Shown: one piece after another, positions 17,761-26,652 of the stretch | Position numbering within the stretch: the stretch's first letter is position 1 | How the letters are laid out: each line of letters begins with the position of its first letter | Notes under the pieces: model-generated | The model's input: the letters and a program-made list of their open reading frames with translations, nothing else | What the model was told of the DNA's origin: nothing | Database searches by the model: none | DNA from: Shewanella mesophila | GTDB lineage: Bacteria > Pseudomonadota > Gammaproteobacteria > Enterobacterales > Shewanellaceae | Length of the DNA stretch: 64,000 bases | Direction of reading: 5' to 3' | Assembly (NCBI RefSeq): GCF_019457515.1 | Contig: NZ_CP080421.1 | Location: 4,154,001 to 4,218,000, forward strand | Program-made: the position numbers and the translations under genes

Positions 17761-18954
17761 GTGGCAACAACCTCATTCTACGATCAAATTAATCAGCAGC
17801 TTGCTGAAGTTAAAGCGGAAGGCTTATATAAAAGCGAGCGGGTTATTGCCTCTCCTCAGCAAACCGAAATTGAAGTCAACGGTACCGAAGTAATGAACTT
17901 CTGTGCTAACAATTACTTAGGCTTAGCCAATCACCCCGAGCTCATCGCTGCTGCGCAGCAGGGATTAAGCGACCACGGTTTTGGTATGGCATCGGTGCGC
18001 TTTATTTGCGGCACCCAAGATATTCACAAACAACTTGAAGCCAGCCTGAGTGACTTTCTCGGTATGGAAGACACTATTCTGTACTCTTCTTGCTTCGACG
18101 CCAACGCTGGGCTTTTCGAAACTCTCCTCGGCGCTGAAGATGCCATTATCTCAGATGCACTCAACCACGCCTCAATCATCGATGGTGTTCGTCTATGTAA
18201 GGCTAAGCGTTTCCGCTATGCCAACAACGATATGGCCGATTTAGAGACCCAACTTAAAGCAGCGAAAGAGGCTGGCGCGCGTCACATTCTTATCGCGACT
18301 GACGGCGTGTTCTCGATGGATGGCGTTATCGCTAACCTTAGAGGTGTATGCGACCTTGCAGACAAGTACGGCGCACTTGTGATGGTTGATGATTCACACG
18401 CAGTAGGCTTCATCGGTCAAAATGGCCGTGGTACCCATGAATACTGTGACGTAATGGATAGAGTCGATATCATTACCGGCACCTTAGGTAAGGCATTGGG
18501 TGGTGCATCGGGTGGATTTACTTCGGGTAAGAAAGAGGTGATTGACTGGTTACGTCAACGCTCTCGTCCGTACCTGTTTTCTAACTCATTGGCGCCTTCT
18601 ATCGTAACGGCATCAATCCATGTACTCGACATGCTCAAATCTGGCCAAGCACTACGTGAAGCCGTTTGGGAAAACAGTCGTTACTTCCGTGAAAAAATGA
18701 CCGAAGCAGGCTTTACTTTAGGTGGTGCGGATCATGCCATTATCCCAGTGATGATTGGTGACGCTAAGCTCGCCGGTGATTTTGCCAATCGTCTACTAGA
18801 AGAGCATATCTATGTTGTCGGTTTCTCTTTCCCTGTAGTACCAAAAGGTCAGGCGCGTATTCGTACTCAGATGTCTGCAGCCCACACCCGTGAGCAGTTA
18901 GATCGTGCTATCGATGCCTTTACCCGTATCGCTAAAGAGATGGGCATAATTTAG
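17761..18954 (+). CDS. kbl: 2-amino-3-ketobutyrate CoA ligase Kbl (glycine C-acetyltransferase)
   Basis: PLP-dependent enzyme that cleaves 2-amino-3-ketobutyrate with CoA to glycine and acetyl-CoA, the second step of threonine breakdown. The GTG at 17761 is preceded by AAGGAG at 8 nt and gives 397 residues, against 398 in E. coli. The PLP-lysine lies in GTLGKALGGASGG, and the alpha-oxoamine synthase signatures FCANNYLGLA and VDDSHAVGF are intact. tdh starts 9 bp after the stop, so the pair forms the usual kbl-tdh operon. Confidence 0.97.
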   Translation: MATTSFYDQINQQLAEVKAEGLYKSERVIASPQQTEIEVNGTEVMNFCANNYLGLANHPELIAAAQQGLSDHGFGMASVRFICGTQDIHKQLEASLSDFLGMEDTILYSSCFDANAGLFETLLGAEDAIISDALNHASIIDGVRLCKAKRFRYANNDMADLETQLKAAKEAGARHILIATDGVFSMDGVIANLRGVCDLADKYGALVMVDDSHAVGFIGQNGRGTHEYCDVMDRVDIITGTLGKALGGASGGFTSGKKEVIDWLRQRSRPYLFSNSLAPSIVTASIHVLDMLKSGQALREAVWENSRYFREKMTEAGFTLGGADHAIIPVMIGDAKLAGDFANRLLEEHIYVVGFSFPVVPKGQARIRTQMSAAHTREQLDRAIDAFTRIAKEMGII

Positions 18955-18963
18955 GATTCAATG

Positions 18964-19989
18964 ATGAAAGCGTTAAGTAAATTAAAGCCTGAAGAAGGCA
19001 TCTGGATGGTTGATGCGCCAAAACCCGAAGTTGGCCATAACGATCTGTTAATCAAAATTCGTAAAACCGCCATCTGTGGTACCGATGTACACATCTATAA
19101 CTGGGACGAGTGGTCACAAAATACGATTCCTGTCCCCATGGTTGTAGGCCATGAGTATGTGGGTGAAGTCGTTGAAATAGGCCAAGAGGTTCGTGGCTTT
19201 GCCATTGGCGATCGCGTCTCTGGCGAAGGTCATATTACCTGCGGACACTGCCGTAATTGCCGAGCAGGCCGTACTCACCTTTGCCGTAATACCTCTGGTG
19301 TTGGTGTAAACCGTGAAGGTGCATTCGCCGAATATTTGGTGATCCCAGCATTTAATGCTTTTAAGATCCCTGATGACATCTCTGATGACTTAGCCTCTAT
19401 CTTCGATCCATTTGGTAACGCAGTACATACGGCTCTATCTTTTGATCTTGTCGGTGAAGACGTGCTGATCACTGGGGCAGGTCCTATCGGTATTATGGCT
19501 GCTGCGGTCTGTCGACATGTCGGCGCTCGTCATGTGGTGATCACCGATGTGAACGAATATCGTCTCGAACTGGCGAAAAAAATGGGCGCCACCCGAGCCG
19601 TCAATGTGGCCAAAGAAAAACTTGAAGATGTCATGCAAGATCTAGGTATGACGGAAGGTTTCGATGTCGGCCTTGAAATGTCTGGAGTTCCCGCAGCATT
19701 CCATTCAATGCTAGATACCATGAATCATGGTGGTAAAGTCGCAATGCTAGGGATCCCTGGAGGCGAAATGGCAATTGATTGGAGCAAGGTGATCTTTAAA
19801 GGATTAATCATCAAAGGTATCTATGGCCGTGAGATGTTTGAAACTTGGTACAAGATGGCAAGCCTTATTCAATCAGGCCTTGATATCTCTCCTATTATCA
19901 CTCACCACTTTAAGGTTGATGATTTCCAAGCGGGCTTTGACGCTATGCGCTCGGGTCAATCTGGTAAGGTGATCCTAAGCTGGGATTAA
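18964..19989 (+). CDS. tdh: L-threonine 3-dehydrogenase Tdh
   Basis: Zinc-dependent medium-chain dehydrogenase that oxidises threonine to 2-amino-3-ketobutyrate with NAD+. The 341-residue length equals that of E. coli. Catalytic zinc ligands are seen in AICGTDVHIYNWDE and GHEYVGEV. The structural zinc cluster is CGHCRNCRAGRTHLC. The NAD loop is GAGPIGIMAA. Two ATGs stand in tandem; the second is 7 nt from AGGA and starts the family-like MKALSKL. Kbl removes its unstable product, so the operon order makes sense. Confidence 0.97.
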   Translation: MKALSKLKPEEGIWMVDAPKPEVGHNDLLIKIRKTAICGTDVHIYNWDEWSQNTIPVPMVVGHEYVGEVVEIGQEVRGFAIGDRVSGEGHITCGHCRNCRAGRTHLCRNTSGVGVNREGAFAEYLVIPAFNAFKIPDDISDDLASIFDPFGNAVHTALSFDLVGEDVLITGAGPIGIMAAAVCRHVGARHVVITDVNEYRLELAKKMGATRAVNVAKEKLEDVMQDLGMTEGFDVGLEMSGVPAAFHSMLDTMNHGGKVAMLGIPGGEMAIDWSKVIFKGLIIKGIYGREMFETWYKMASLIQSGLDISPIITHHFKVDDFQAGFDAMRSGQSGKVILSWD

Positions 19990-20003
19990 TCTAAAACCAG
20001 ATC

Positions 20004-20039
20004 GCAATACGGAACTGTACAGTCTCAGCTTCGTATTGC
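20004..20039 (+). promoter_or_regulatory. Inverted repeat between tdh and glpE
   Basis: Eight-base arms GCAATACG and CGTATTGC enclose 20 bases that include the small palindrome ACTGTACAGT. No T-tract follows, so termination is uncertain. It may be a 3' stabiliser of tdh mRNA or an operator for glpEG. Confidence 0.35.
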
Positions 20040-20076
20040 ACACCCATTCAAAATCTCTACTTTTTATGGATTTACT

Positions 20077-20382
20077 ATGTCAGCTTTTCAACACTTAAGT
20101 GTTAATCAACTTATCCATCTGCAGCAAGAAAACAGCCAACTGCAAGTGGTCGATATTCGTGATACCGCTAGTTTCGAAGCTGGGCACATTCCTCATTCGA
20201 CCAACTTAACCAACGAGAATCTTGCCGCTTTCATTGGCGATGCAGATATGGACAAGCCATTGGTTGTGGTTTGCTATCATGGCATCAGCAGCCAAAATGC
20301 CGCACAATACCTAAATGAACAAGGTTTTGATGATGTCTATAGCCTAGATGGAGGCTTCCAAGCCTGGCGCGACGCCAACTAA
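20077..20382 (+). CDS. glpE: Thiosulfate sulfurtransferase GlpE
   Basis: Single-domain rhodanese of 101 residues (108 in E. coli), cytoplasmic. It moves sulfane sulfur from thiosulfate to cyanide or thiol acceptors such as thioredoxin. The catalytic Cys66 sits in the loop CYHGISS, and the rhodanese landmarks VVDIRD, GHIPHS and DGGFQAW are present. glpG starts 19 bp downstream, as in the E. coli glpEG(R) cluster; glpR is absent here. Confidence 0.95.
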   Translation: MSAFQHLSVNQLIHLQQENSQLQVVDIRDTASFEAGHIPHSTNLTNENLAAFIGDADMDKPLVVVCYHGISSQNAAQYLNEQGFDDVYSLDGGFQAWRDAN

Positions 20383-20401
20383 CCTCTACGAGGAGTGCTA
20401 A

Positions 20402-21238
20402 ATGCTGGAAATTGGTCACTTACCTAATGCTCGAGCCGCTCAGGCGTTAATCGACTACCTTAAAGGCCAAGGTGTCAACTGCCAGCTCACTCCTACTGAG
20501 CAAGGTGTGGTTATTTCGGTAACTCAGGAAGCTGACTACTCAATAGCCAAAATGGAATATGAGCAGTTTCTCCGAAACCCCAATGATGAGAAGTATTTAC
20601 AGGCATCTTGGGACAACGGCAGTACCAACACTAAATTCGATTACGGCGCCCCTGGTCTGCAATTATTTACGCAATTTGTCTCTGGCGCAGGTCCGCTAAC
20701 CCTAACGATCATCGCCATTTGCAGCATCATCTTTGTAGGCTTCAATATTGGCTTTGCCAATACCCTGTTTGAGCACCTATCATTTTTTGGTGCAGTTCCT
20801 GACAGTGGCTTTGAACAATTCTGGCGAATATTCACCCCTAGCCTAATCCACTTTTCGGCCATGCATATCATCTTCAATCTGCTTTGGTGGTGGTATCTAG
20901 GCGGAAAAATCGAAAATCGACTGGGAATAAAACCCCTGCTCATTTTGCTATTGGTCGCCGGAACCCTACCCAATATAGTGCAATACTATCTCGCGGGTCC
21001 CAACTTTGGTGGACTCTCGGGTGTGGTCTATGCCGTGGTTGGATACACTTGGATAGTTGGAGTCAAACGTCCAGAATCAGGGATCGGGCTACCGCCAGCT
21101 TATATAGGTTTCATGTTACTTTGGTTGGTATTTGGATTTACCGATATGTTTGGCCTATCTATCGCTAACGGCGCTCATATTGGTGGGCTTTTAGTGGGTA
21201 TAATCCAAGGGTTTATCGATGCAAAAAAACACGCCTAG
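20402..21238 (+). CDS. glpG: Rhomboid intramembrane serine protease GlpG
   Basis: Six-helix inner-membrane serine protease of 278 residues with an N-terminal cytoplasmic domain (about residues 1-70, starting MLEIGHLPNARAAQ). The catalytic dyad is visible as Ser206 in GLSGVVYA and His259 in NGAHIGGL. The L1-loop WR motif (FWRIFTPSLIHFSAMH) is also kept. It is co-transcribed with glpE. It is of the housekeeping GlpG type, not a rhombosortase, so it is not the expected processor of the GlyGly-CTERM protease at 61062. Confidence 0.96.
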   Translation: MLEIGHLPNARAAQALIDYLKGQGVNCQLTPTEQGVVISVTQEADYSIAKMEYEQFLRNPNDEKYLQASWDNGSTNTKFDYGAPGLQLFTQFVSGAGPLTLTIIAICSIIFVGFNIGFANTLFEHLSFFGAVPDSGFEQFWRIFTPSLIHFSAMHIIFNLLWWWYLGGKIENRLGIKPLLILLLVAGTLPNIVQYYLAGPNFGGLSGVVYAVVGYTWIVGVKRPESGIGLPPAYIGFMLLWLVFGFTDMFGLSIANGAHIGGLLVGIIQGFIDAKKHA

Positions 21239-21252
21239 GCTAGTGCCTAGGC
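21223..21252 (-). terminator. Terminator of elbB
   Basis: An 8-bp perfect stem (GCCTAGGC twice, itself palindromic) with a 4-base loop is followed on the minus strand by GTG and seven T residues. It ends transcription from elbB. Its distal part lies over the last codons of glpG. Confidence 0.7.
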
Positions 21253-21271
21253 CTTTAGTATAACTTCAAGA

Positions 21272-21928
21272 TTAAGCAGTAAACTCCAGTATTTTGTTCA
21301 CCAGCTTTTCAATACCGATATGCGCCTGAGCGATATTTTCTGCGAGCATATAGGCAGGAGTGCTCACCAGTTTATTGGCTTCGTCGACGACAATCTGCTC
21401 TACGTTGGCATCGACATGCTGACCACCCATTAAATTAAACGCATGGGCGGTTTCGCTGTCATGGCCAATCGTGCCGCGCGCACCAGCATTATAAAGTTTA
21501 GGTATCATGACTGGCGAGATACAGATGAAACCAACGGGCTTTTTAGCTTCGATAAACTCATTGATGAATATTTCAACTTCTGGAGCCAGATCGCAGTCAC
21601 TGCCGTTCACTGCAAAATTACATAGATTCTTAGCAGCCCCAAAACCACCAGGGATAACTAAAGCATCAAACTTTTCGATCTCTAGCTCTGTAGTGGCCTT
21701 GATGTCGCCTCGAGCGATCCTTGCCGACTCGACCAATACGTTGCGCTTATCGTCAACATTTACTTCACCAGTTAAGTGATTAACCACATGCATCTGCTCT
21801 ATATCTGGGGCAAAGCATTGATAGCTAGCACCAGCTTGCGTTAAACACAGCAGTGTCAGCACAGCCTCATGGATCTCGCTGCCATCAAAGACCCCTGTCC
21901 CGCTCAACAAAACAGCTATCTTTTTCAT
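21272..21928 (-). CDS. elbB: ElbB, DJ-1/PfpI-family glyoxalase
   Basis: A 218-residue cytoplasmic protein of the DJ-1/PfpI superfamily, known as ElbB (isoprenoid biosynthesis protein with amidotransferase-like domain), with reported weak glyoxalase activity. Landmarks are the N-terminal VLLSGTGVFDGSEIHEAV, the IPGGFGAAKNL turn and the nucleophile Cys in GFICISPVMIPKL. It is monocistronic, with AGGAG shortly before its ATG and a terminator at 21223. Its physiological role is poorly known in general. Confidence 0.9.
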   Translation of the reverse strand: MKKIAVLLSGTGVFDGSEIHEAVLTLLCLTQAGASYQCFAPDIEQMHVVNHLTGEVNVDDKRNVLVESARIARGDIKATTELEIEKFDALVIPGGFGAAKNLCNFAVNGSDCDLAPEVEIFINEFIEAKKPVGFICISPVMIPKLYNAGARGTIGHDSETAHAFNLMGGQHVDANVEQIVVDEANKLVSTPAYMLAENIAQAHIGIEKLVNKILEFTA

Positions 21929-22316
21929 TAAAAACTCCTCTTATAGAACTAATAATTTTAACAAACAAACAACAAACCTCTTGATCTGTTTATTTTTCGT
22001 GCTAAGTTAGTTCATCGACTTTAGCAAGGCACTCAAGATTCGCCAAGTAAGAGTTGAAAAAATGGATTCAAAATAAAAAGTCCACAAATTAGGAAGTTTT
22101 ACTTGGAAGTAATACCTAGTTCACACAAAAAATAAAAACAAATAAAAATCAACAGTTTGAATCACCACCTTTAGTTGTCACCGTGATACCAACTCTTTGA
22201 ATTAAATTTTAGCTCACAGACTTATCCACAGCCTGGTGAGTAATTTTGCATGGCCGAAATCCTCCTGATGTGGCATGCTAGCGCCATCATCGAACACCGA
22301 TAAATGAATTAAAATT
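21929..22316. other. Intergenic region between elbB and polA
   Basis: 388 bp, AT-rich in the left two thirds, lying between divergent elbB and polA and so holding both promoters. The only clear site is a DnaA box at 22222. No small gene was recognised. Confidence 0.6.
22222..22230 (+). promoter_or_regulatory. Perfect DnaA box upstream of polA
   Basis: TTATCCACA matches the strict DnaA consensus and lies 87 bp before the polA start codon. A single box suggests DnaA control of polA rather than an origin; there is no box cluster or dnaA gene nearby. Confidence 0.5.
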
Positions 22317-25079
22317 ATGCCTAATATAGCCAATAACCCTCTCATTCTTGTGGATGGTTCTTCATATCTTTACCGTGCTTACTATGCCCCCCCTCACCTC
22401 ACCAACTCAAAAGGCGAAGCCACTGGTGCGGTTTATGGCGTAATTAATATGCTACGTAGCCTGCTTAAACAATATAAGCCGACTCAGATGGCCGTCGTCT
22501 TCGATGCGAAAGGCAAAACATTTAGAAACGACATGTATGCCGAATATAAGGCCCATCGCCCGGCCATGCCTGATGATCTACGTACCCAAATTGAACCATT
22601 ACACCGCATCATTCGAGCACTTGGCTTACCGCTGGTTTGCATTCCAGGCGTTGAAGCTGATGATGTGATAGGCACCATAGCGACTCAAGCGAGTAAAGAA
22701 GGGCGCTCAGTGCTGATCAGCACTGGCGATAAGGATATGGCCCAGCTAGTTGATGATAACGTGACCCTCATCAACACTATGACCAATACCATACTCGGCC
22801 CAGATGAAGTTATCGAAAAATTTGGGGTCGGACCCGAATTGATCATCGATCTACTCGCGCTTCAAGGTGATAAAGCCGATAACATTCCAGGGTTACCGGG
22901 GGTCGGAGAGAAAACCGCGTTAGCTATGCTTCAAGGACTTGGTGGCATAGCACAAATTCTAGCCAACTCAGACCAACTACCAGGGCTTGGCTTTAGAGGC
23001 TCGAAAACTATGCCGGCAAAAATAGCCGAGCATGGCGAGATGCTAAAACTCTCTTATGAACTAGCAACCATTAAACTTGATGTTGAACTCGATCAAGATT
23101 GGCATCAGCTTACTATCACGCCAGCAGACAAAGACGAGCTAGTAAAATGCTACGGCGAGATGGAGTTCAAACGCTGGCTGGCTGAAGTACTCGATGGAAA
23201 AGGCGCGAACAGCACCACGTCCAGCGATGAAGACGAAGAAGAGAGCATGCCAGTCCCACGAAATATCGACGCCGAGTACAGCACCATATTAAGCTGGCAA
23301 GATCTAGATGAATGGATTAACACCCTTTCTAAGGCTGACTTATTCGCACTCGATACAGAAACCACCAGCTTAAACTACATGCAAGCCAAACTTGTCGGGT
23401 TATCGTTTGCCGTTGAACCAGGTAAGGCAGCCTACCTGCCTTTGGGACATGATTATCCCGATGCCCCAGAACAACTGGAAATGGCCCAAGTATTAGCCAA
23501 GCTCAAACCATTACTTGAAGATGCCCACATAAAAAAGGTCGGCCAAAACTTAAAGTATGATATGAGCATCTTGGCGAATGTTGGGATCACCCTTCGCGGC
23601 GTTGCGTTCGACACCATGCTCGAATCCTATGTCTTCAACTCTGTGGCATCGAAGCACAATATGGATGACCTGGCGCTTAAATATCTAGGTCACAAGAACA
23701 TCAGCTTCGAAGAGATCGCTGGCAAAGGGACAAAACAGCTTACTTTTAATCAAATACCATTAGAAACTGCAGCGCCTTATGCGGCCGAAGATGCGGATAT
23801 CACCTTAAGGCTGCATCAACATCTATGGCCAAGATTAGAGAAAGCCAAAGATCTTGCCAAGTTGTTTAGCGAAATTGAACTGCCGCTACTTACCGTGCTA
23901 TCCCAAATTGAACGTCAAGGCGTATTAATCGACGGCATGCTACTTGGCCAACAAAGCGAAGAATTGGCGCGAAAAATAGATGAACTTGAACACAAAGCCT
24001 ATGAGATAGCTGGAGAGACATTTAATCTCAGTTCAACTAAGCAGCTACAAACTCTGTTTTTTGAAAAATTGGGTTACCCTGTCATTAAAAAAACCCCAAA
24101 AGGTGCGCCATCTACAGCAGAAGAAGTGTTAGTCGAACTCGCCCTTGACTATCCGTTGCCAAAAATCCTGTTAGAACATAGAAGCTTGTCGAAATTAAAG
24201 AGCACCTATACCGATAAGCTGCCTCTCATGGTCGATGCAAATACAGGCCGGGTGCACACTAGTTACCATCAAGCAAATGCGGCGACAGGACGCCTGTCAT
24301 CGAGCGAACCCAATCTGCAAAACATTCCGATCCGTACTGAAGAGGGTCGTCGTATTCGTCATGCATTTATCGCCAATGAAGGACGGAAAATCCTCGCTGC
24401 CGATTACTCTCAAATAGAATTACGCATTATGGCGCACTTGTCTCAAGATAAGGGGCTATTGAGCGCATTTGCTGAAGGCAAAGATATCCACCGTGCAACT
24501 GCAGCAGAAGTTTTCGATGTCGACTTTAGCGAGGTGACCACCGAGCAGCGTCGCCGTGCTAAAGCGGTTAACTTTGGCCTAATTTATGGCATGTCGGCAT
24601 TTGGATTAGCCCGCCAACTCGATATCCCTCGTGCAGAAGCGCAAAAATATATCGATATCTATTTCAAGCGCTACCCGGGTGTCCTTAAATACATGGAAGA
24701 TACGCGCGCGATAGCTGCAGAGCAGGGTTACGTATCGACACTATTTGGCCGTAGACTCTATCTGCCAGCAATTAAAGATAGAAATGCGATGCGCCGTCAG
24801 GCTGCGGAGCGTGCAGCCATCAACGCGCCAATGCAAGGTACTGCGGCGGATATTATTAAAAAAGCAATGATAGATGTGGCACATTGGATTGCCAATGACA
24901 CCAATGGTGAAATAAGCATGATCATGCAAGTACACGATGAGTTGGTTTTCGAAGTCGATAGTGACAAAGCCGAAACCTTGAAGAGTAAAGTGTGCGAACT
25001 CATGGCCAAAGCAGCCAATCTTGATGTTGAACTCCTTGCAGAAGCGGGGATTGGTGATAATTGGGAACAAGCTCATTAA
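22317..25079 (+). CDS. polA: DNA polymerase I
   Basis: Repair and Okazaki-maturation polymerase of 920 residues (928 in E. coli). The order is the 5'-3' nuclease (about residues 1-300, with VEADDVIGTIA and DKADNIPGLPGVGEKTA), the 3'-5' exonuclease (about 320-510, starting FALDTETTSL, so the metal-binding Asp/Glu are kept), then the polymerase. Polymerase motif A is ADYSQIELRIMAHLS, motif B RRRAKAVNFGLIYGMSAFG and motif C VHDELVFEV; all are intact. The Shine-Dalgarno sequence is weak. A DnaA box lies upstream, and a terminator and the Spot 42 gene follow, as in E. coli. Confidence 0.98.
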   Translation: MPNIANNPLILVDGSSYLYRAYYAPPHLTNSKGEATGAVYGVINMLRSLLKQYKPTQMAVVFDAKGKTFRNDMYAEYKAHRPAMPDDLRTQIEPLHRIIRALGLPLVCIPGVEADDVIGTIATQASKEGRSVLISTGDKDMAQLVDDNVTLINTMTNTILGPDEVIEKFGVGPELIIDLLALQGDKADNIPGLPGVGEKTALAMLQGLGGIAQILANSDQLPGLGFRGSKTMPAKIAEHGEMLKLSYELATIKLDVELDQDWHQLTITPADKDELVKCYGEMEFKRWLAEVLDGKGANSTTSSDEDEEESMPVPRNIDAEYSTILSWQDLDEWINTLSKADLFALDTETTSLNYMQAKLVGLSFAVEPGKAAYLPLGHDYPDAPEQLEMAQVLAKLKPLLEDAHIKKVGQNLKYDMSILANVGITLRGVAFDTMLESYVFNSVASKHNMDDLALKYLGHKNISFEEIAGKGTKQLTFNQIPLETAAPYAAEDADITLRLHQHLWPRLEKAKDLAKLFSEIELPLLTVLSQIERQGVLIDGMLLGQQSEELARKIDELEHKAYEIAGETFNLSSTKQLQTLFFEKLGYPVIKKTPKGAPSTAEEVLVELALDYPLPKILLEHRSLSKLKSTYTDKLPLMVDANTGRVHTSYHQANAATGRLSSSEPNLQNIPIRTEEGRRIRHAFIANEGRKILAADYSQIELRIMAHLSQDKGLLSAFAEGKDIHRATAAEVFDVDFSEVTTEQRRRAKAVNFGLIYGMSAFGLARQLDIPRAEAQKYIDIYFKRYPGVLKYMEDTRAIAAEQGYVSTLFGRRLYLPAIKDRNAMRRQAAERAAINAPMQGTAADIIKKAMIDVAHWIANDTNGEISMIMQVHDELVFEVDSDKAETLKSKVCELMAKAANLDVELLAEAGIGDNWEQAH

Positions 25080-25124
25080 TACAGACGCTATAACATAAGT
25101 AATACGTCCAATATCAGCTATACG

Positions 25125-25148
25125 GCCTCACCTCAGGTGAGGCTTTTT
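25125..25148 (+). terminator. Terminator of polA
   Basis: A 9-bp perfect stem (GCCTCACCT / AGGTGAGGC) with a one-base formal loop is followed by TTTTTATT, 45 bp after the polA stop codon. Confidence 0.85.
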
Positions 25149-25409
25149 ATTGCATCAAAAACAGTAATGACAATGATGTTCGGTGTACTAAACGATAGTT
25201 TTCACTGTAATCCACACTCTATCCATCAACTTTAAGCTAAATAGCCGATCTAATTATGAAAAAGTAATTTAATTTCATTTTTAACATAAAAATAGCTAAA
25301 TTATTATTTTAAAGCGTAAAAATGAACATTTACGATCAAAAACATGCTGATTAAGTAAGCAGGTTTTTAGATATTGCTCACATTATTGCCACTTTTGCTA
25401 AAAAACAGT

Positions 25410-25438
25410 TTCCCAAATTACGGTCAATACAGTATTAT
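25410..25438 (+). promoter_or_regulatory. Promoter of Spot 42
   Basis: A -10 TATTAT (25433-25438) stands 7 bp before the expected 5' end of the RNA, with TTCCCA at 17-bp spacing as a weak -35. Upstream, TTAGATATTGCTCACA (from 25366) keeps a perfect right half of the CRP consensus. In E. coli cAMP-CRP represses spf, so this is a candidate site only. Confidence 0.55.
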
Positions 25439-25445
25439 TCTCTGC

Positions 25446-25554
25446 GTAGGGTACAGAGGTTAAGATGTTCTATCTTTCAGACCTTTTTATTTCACTGTTA
25501 AAGTGAACAGCCAAATTATGGCGCCCCAGCGACTCGTTTGCTGGGGCTTTTTTT
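25446..25554 (+). ncRNA. spf: Spot 42 RNA
   Basis: Hfq-dependent small RNA that represses catabolic genes when glucose or preferred carbon is plentiful. The first 37 or so bases (GTAGGGTACAGAGG, then GATGTTCTATCTTTCAGACC) are almost identical to E. coli Spot 42 as I remember it, with one extra T. The 3' end is a terminator with a GCCCCAGC stem and seven or more T residues, also like E. coli. The middle differs. It lies between polA and engB, the same place as in E. coli. About 109 nt. Confidence 0.93.
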
Positions 25555-25692
25555 CGCCCAAAATTTATTTTAGAGCAAATACTTCAACTTCATTCTAATT
25601 CGCGATATGCTATTACCATTAAGCGCCATCTTATATCGATGGAACTTGAGTCTTGTTGAATTTAGCTTCTCCCCAAAAAAGCTAATTTATTC

Positions 25693-25721
25693 ACCGATGG
25701 TTAACGCCATCGGTTTTTTTT
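25693..25721 (+). terminator. Orphan intrinsic terminator after spf
   Basis: Stem ACCGATGG / CCATCGGT followed by eight T residues, on the plus strand, 140 bp beyond the Spot 42 terminator and with no recognised gene before it. The 170 bp between hold only a weak promoter-like pair (TTCAAC at 25583, TATGCT at 25606). Confidence 0.75.
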
Positions 25722-25770
25722 GCCATTTTTTGCTCATCAATAAACTCATTGCGATCTATCGCTTCCGGCC

Positions 25771-25800
25771 AAAAAAAACGCTTCACAAAGGAAGCGTTTA
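25771..25800 (-). terminator. Terminator of engB
   Basis: On the minus strand the stem AAACGCTTC / GAAGCGTTT with a 6-base loop is followed by a run of T residues, 28 bp after the engB stop codon. Confidence 0.8.
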
Positions 25801-25827
25801 GTCGTTGTCTTTATTGCGACGCCAATT

Positions 25828-26484
25828 CTACTCTTCGTCAGCCTCAGCCAATGCTTCAACCAACCAGTCTGGATGACACCACTCATTCAAAATACCCAAA
25901 ACCTTAGGTTTACCCGTCCCTTTTAGCGAAGAAAAGGGTTCAACCTTAACGGCATCACCGAAATCAGCCAAAGCTTTACGCACTTCATTAACCATTTTCA
26001 TACGTGCGCTCTGGGCCAACTTATCACACTTAGTCAATAGGGCCAGCACAGGGATCTGACTATCCACAGCCCACTCAATCATCTGCATATCGAGATCTTT
26101 TAACGGATGACGAATATCCATCAATACCACTAAGCCACTTAAGCACTCGCGCTCTTGTAGGTATTGGCCTAATGCCTGTTGCCATTTTTTCTTCAACGCC
26201 AATGGCACCTGAGCAAAACCATAACCAGGCAAATCGACCAAACGGCGATGCTCATCTAACGCAAATACGTTAATTAATTGAGTTCGTCCTGGAGTTTTAC
26301 TGGTACGCGCCAAGCTCTTTTGCTCTGTCAGCTGGTTTAATGCACTAGACTTACCGGCGTTTGAACGCCCAGCAAACGCAATCTCCACCCCTACGTCACC
26401 AGGCAAGTGCTCATTAAGATGTGCGATATCAGGTGCACTGATCAAAAACTTAGCCTGCCGAAAATCGATACGAGAATCAGTCAC
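25828..26484 (-). CDS. engB: Ribosome biogenesis GTPase EngB (YihA/YsxC)
   Basis: Essential small GTPase needed for assembly of the 50S ribosomal subunit. The 218-residue protein has G1 GRSNAGKSS, G2 region TSKTPGRTQLIN, G3 DLPGYGFA and G4 LTKCDK in order. I chose the GTG at 26484 (MTDSRIDFRQ), with GGAG 6 nt upstream, over a TTG four codons earlier that would overlap that ribosome site. It is divergent from the cytochrome c4 gene and is the E. coli neighbour of spf as well. Confidence 0.96.
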   Translation of the reverse strand: MTDSRIDFRQAKFLISAPDIAHLNEHLPGDVGVEIAFAGRSNAGKSSALNQLTEQKSLARTSKTPGRTQLINVFALDEHRRLVDLPGYGFAQVPLALKKKWQQALGQYLQERECLSGLVVLMDIRHPLKDLDMQMIEWAVDSQIPVLALLTKCDKLAQSARMKMVNEVRKALADFGDAVKVEPFSSLKGTGKPKVLGILNEWCHPDWLVEALAEADEE

Positions 26485-26652
26485 TACCCACTCCAAAATT
26501 TGTTTATTCTTTAGTTTAAATATCGAAGAGTTGCTTACATTTGCACAATTTCGTGTAAAATATTACTCCGATCACATAAATCATATTTTATCACGCTTGC
26601 AGGTCACTCTCGTAAGCTCAGGACAAAAAATTTAACTAAAAGTTGGAACGCC

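Noticed and set aside
25607..25801. 64-codon open frame after Spot 42
   Set aside because: It runs through an intrinsic terminator on the plus strand and the engB terminator, has no Shine-Dalgarno sequence and no family resemblance.
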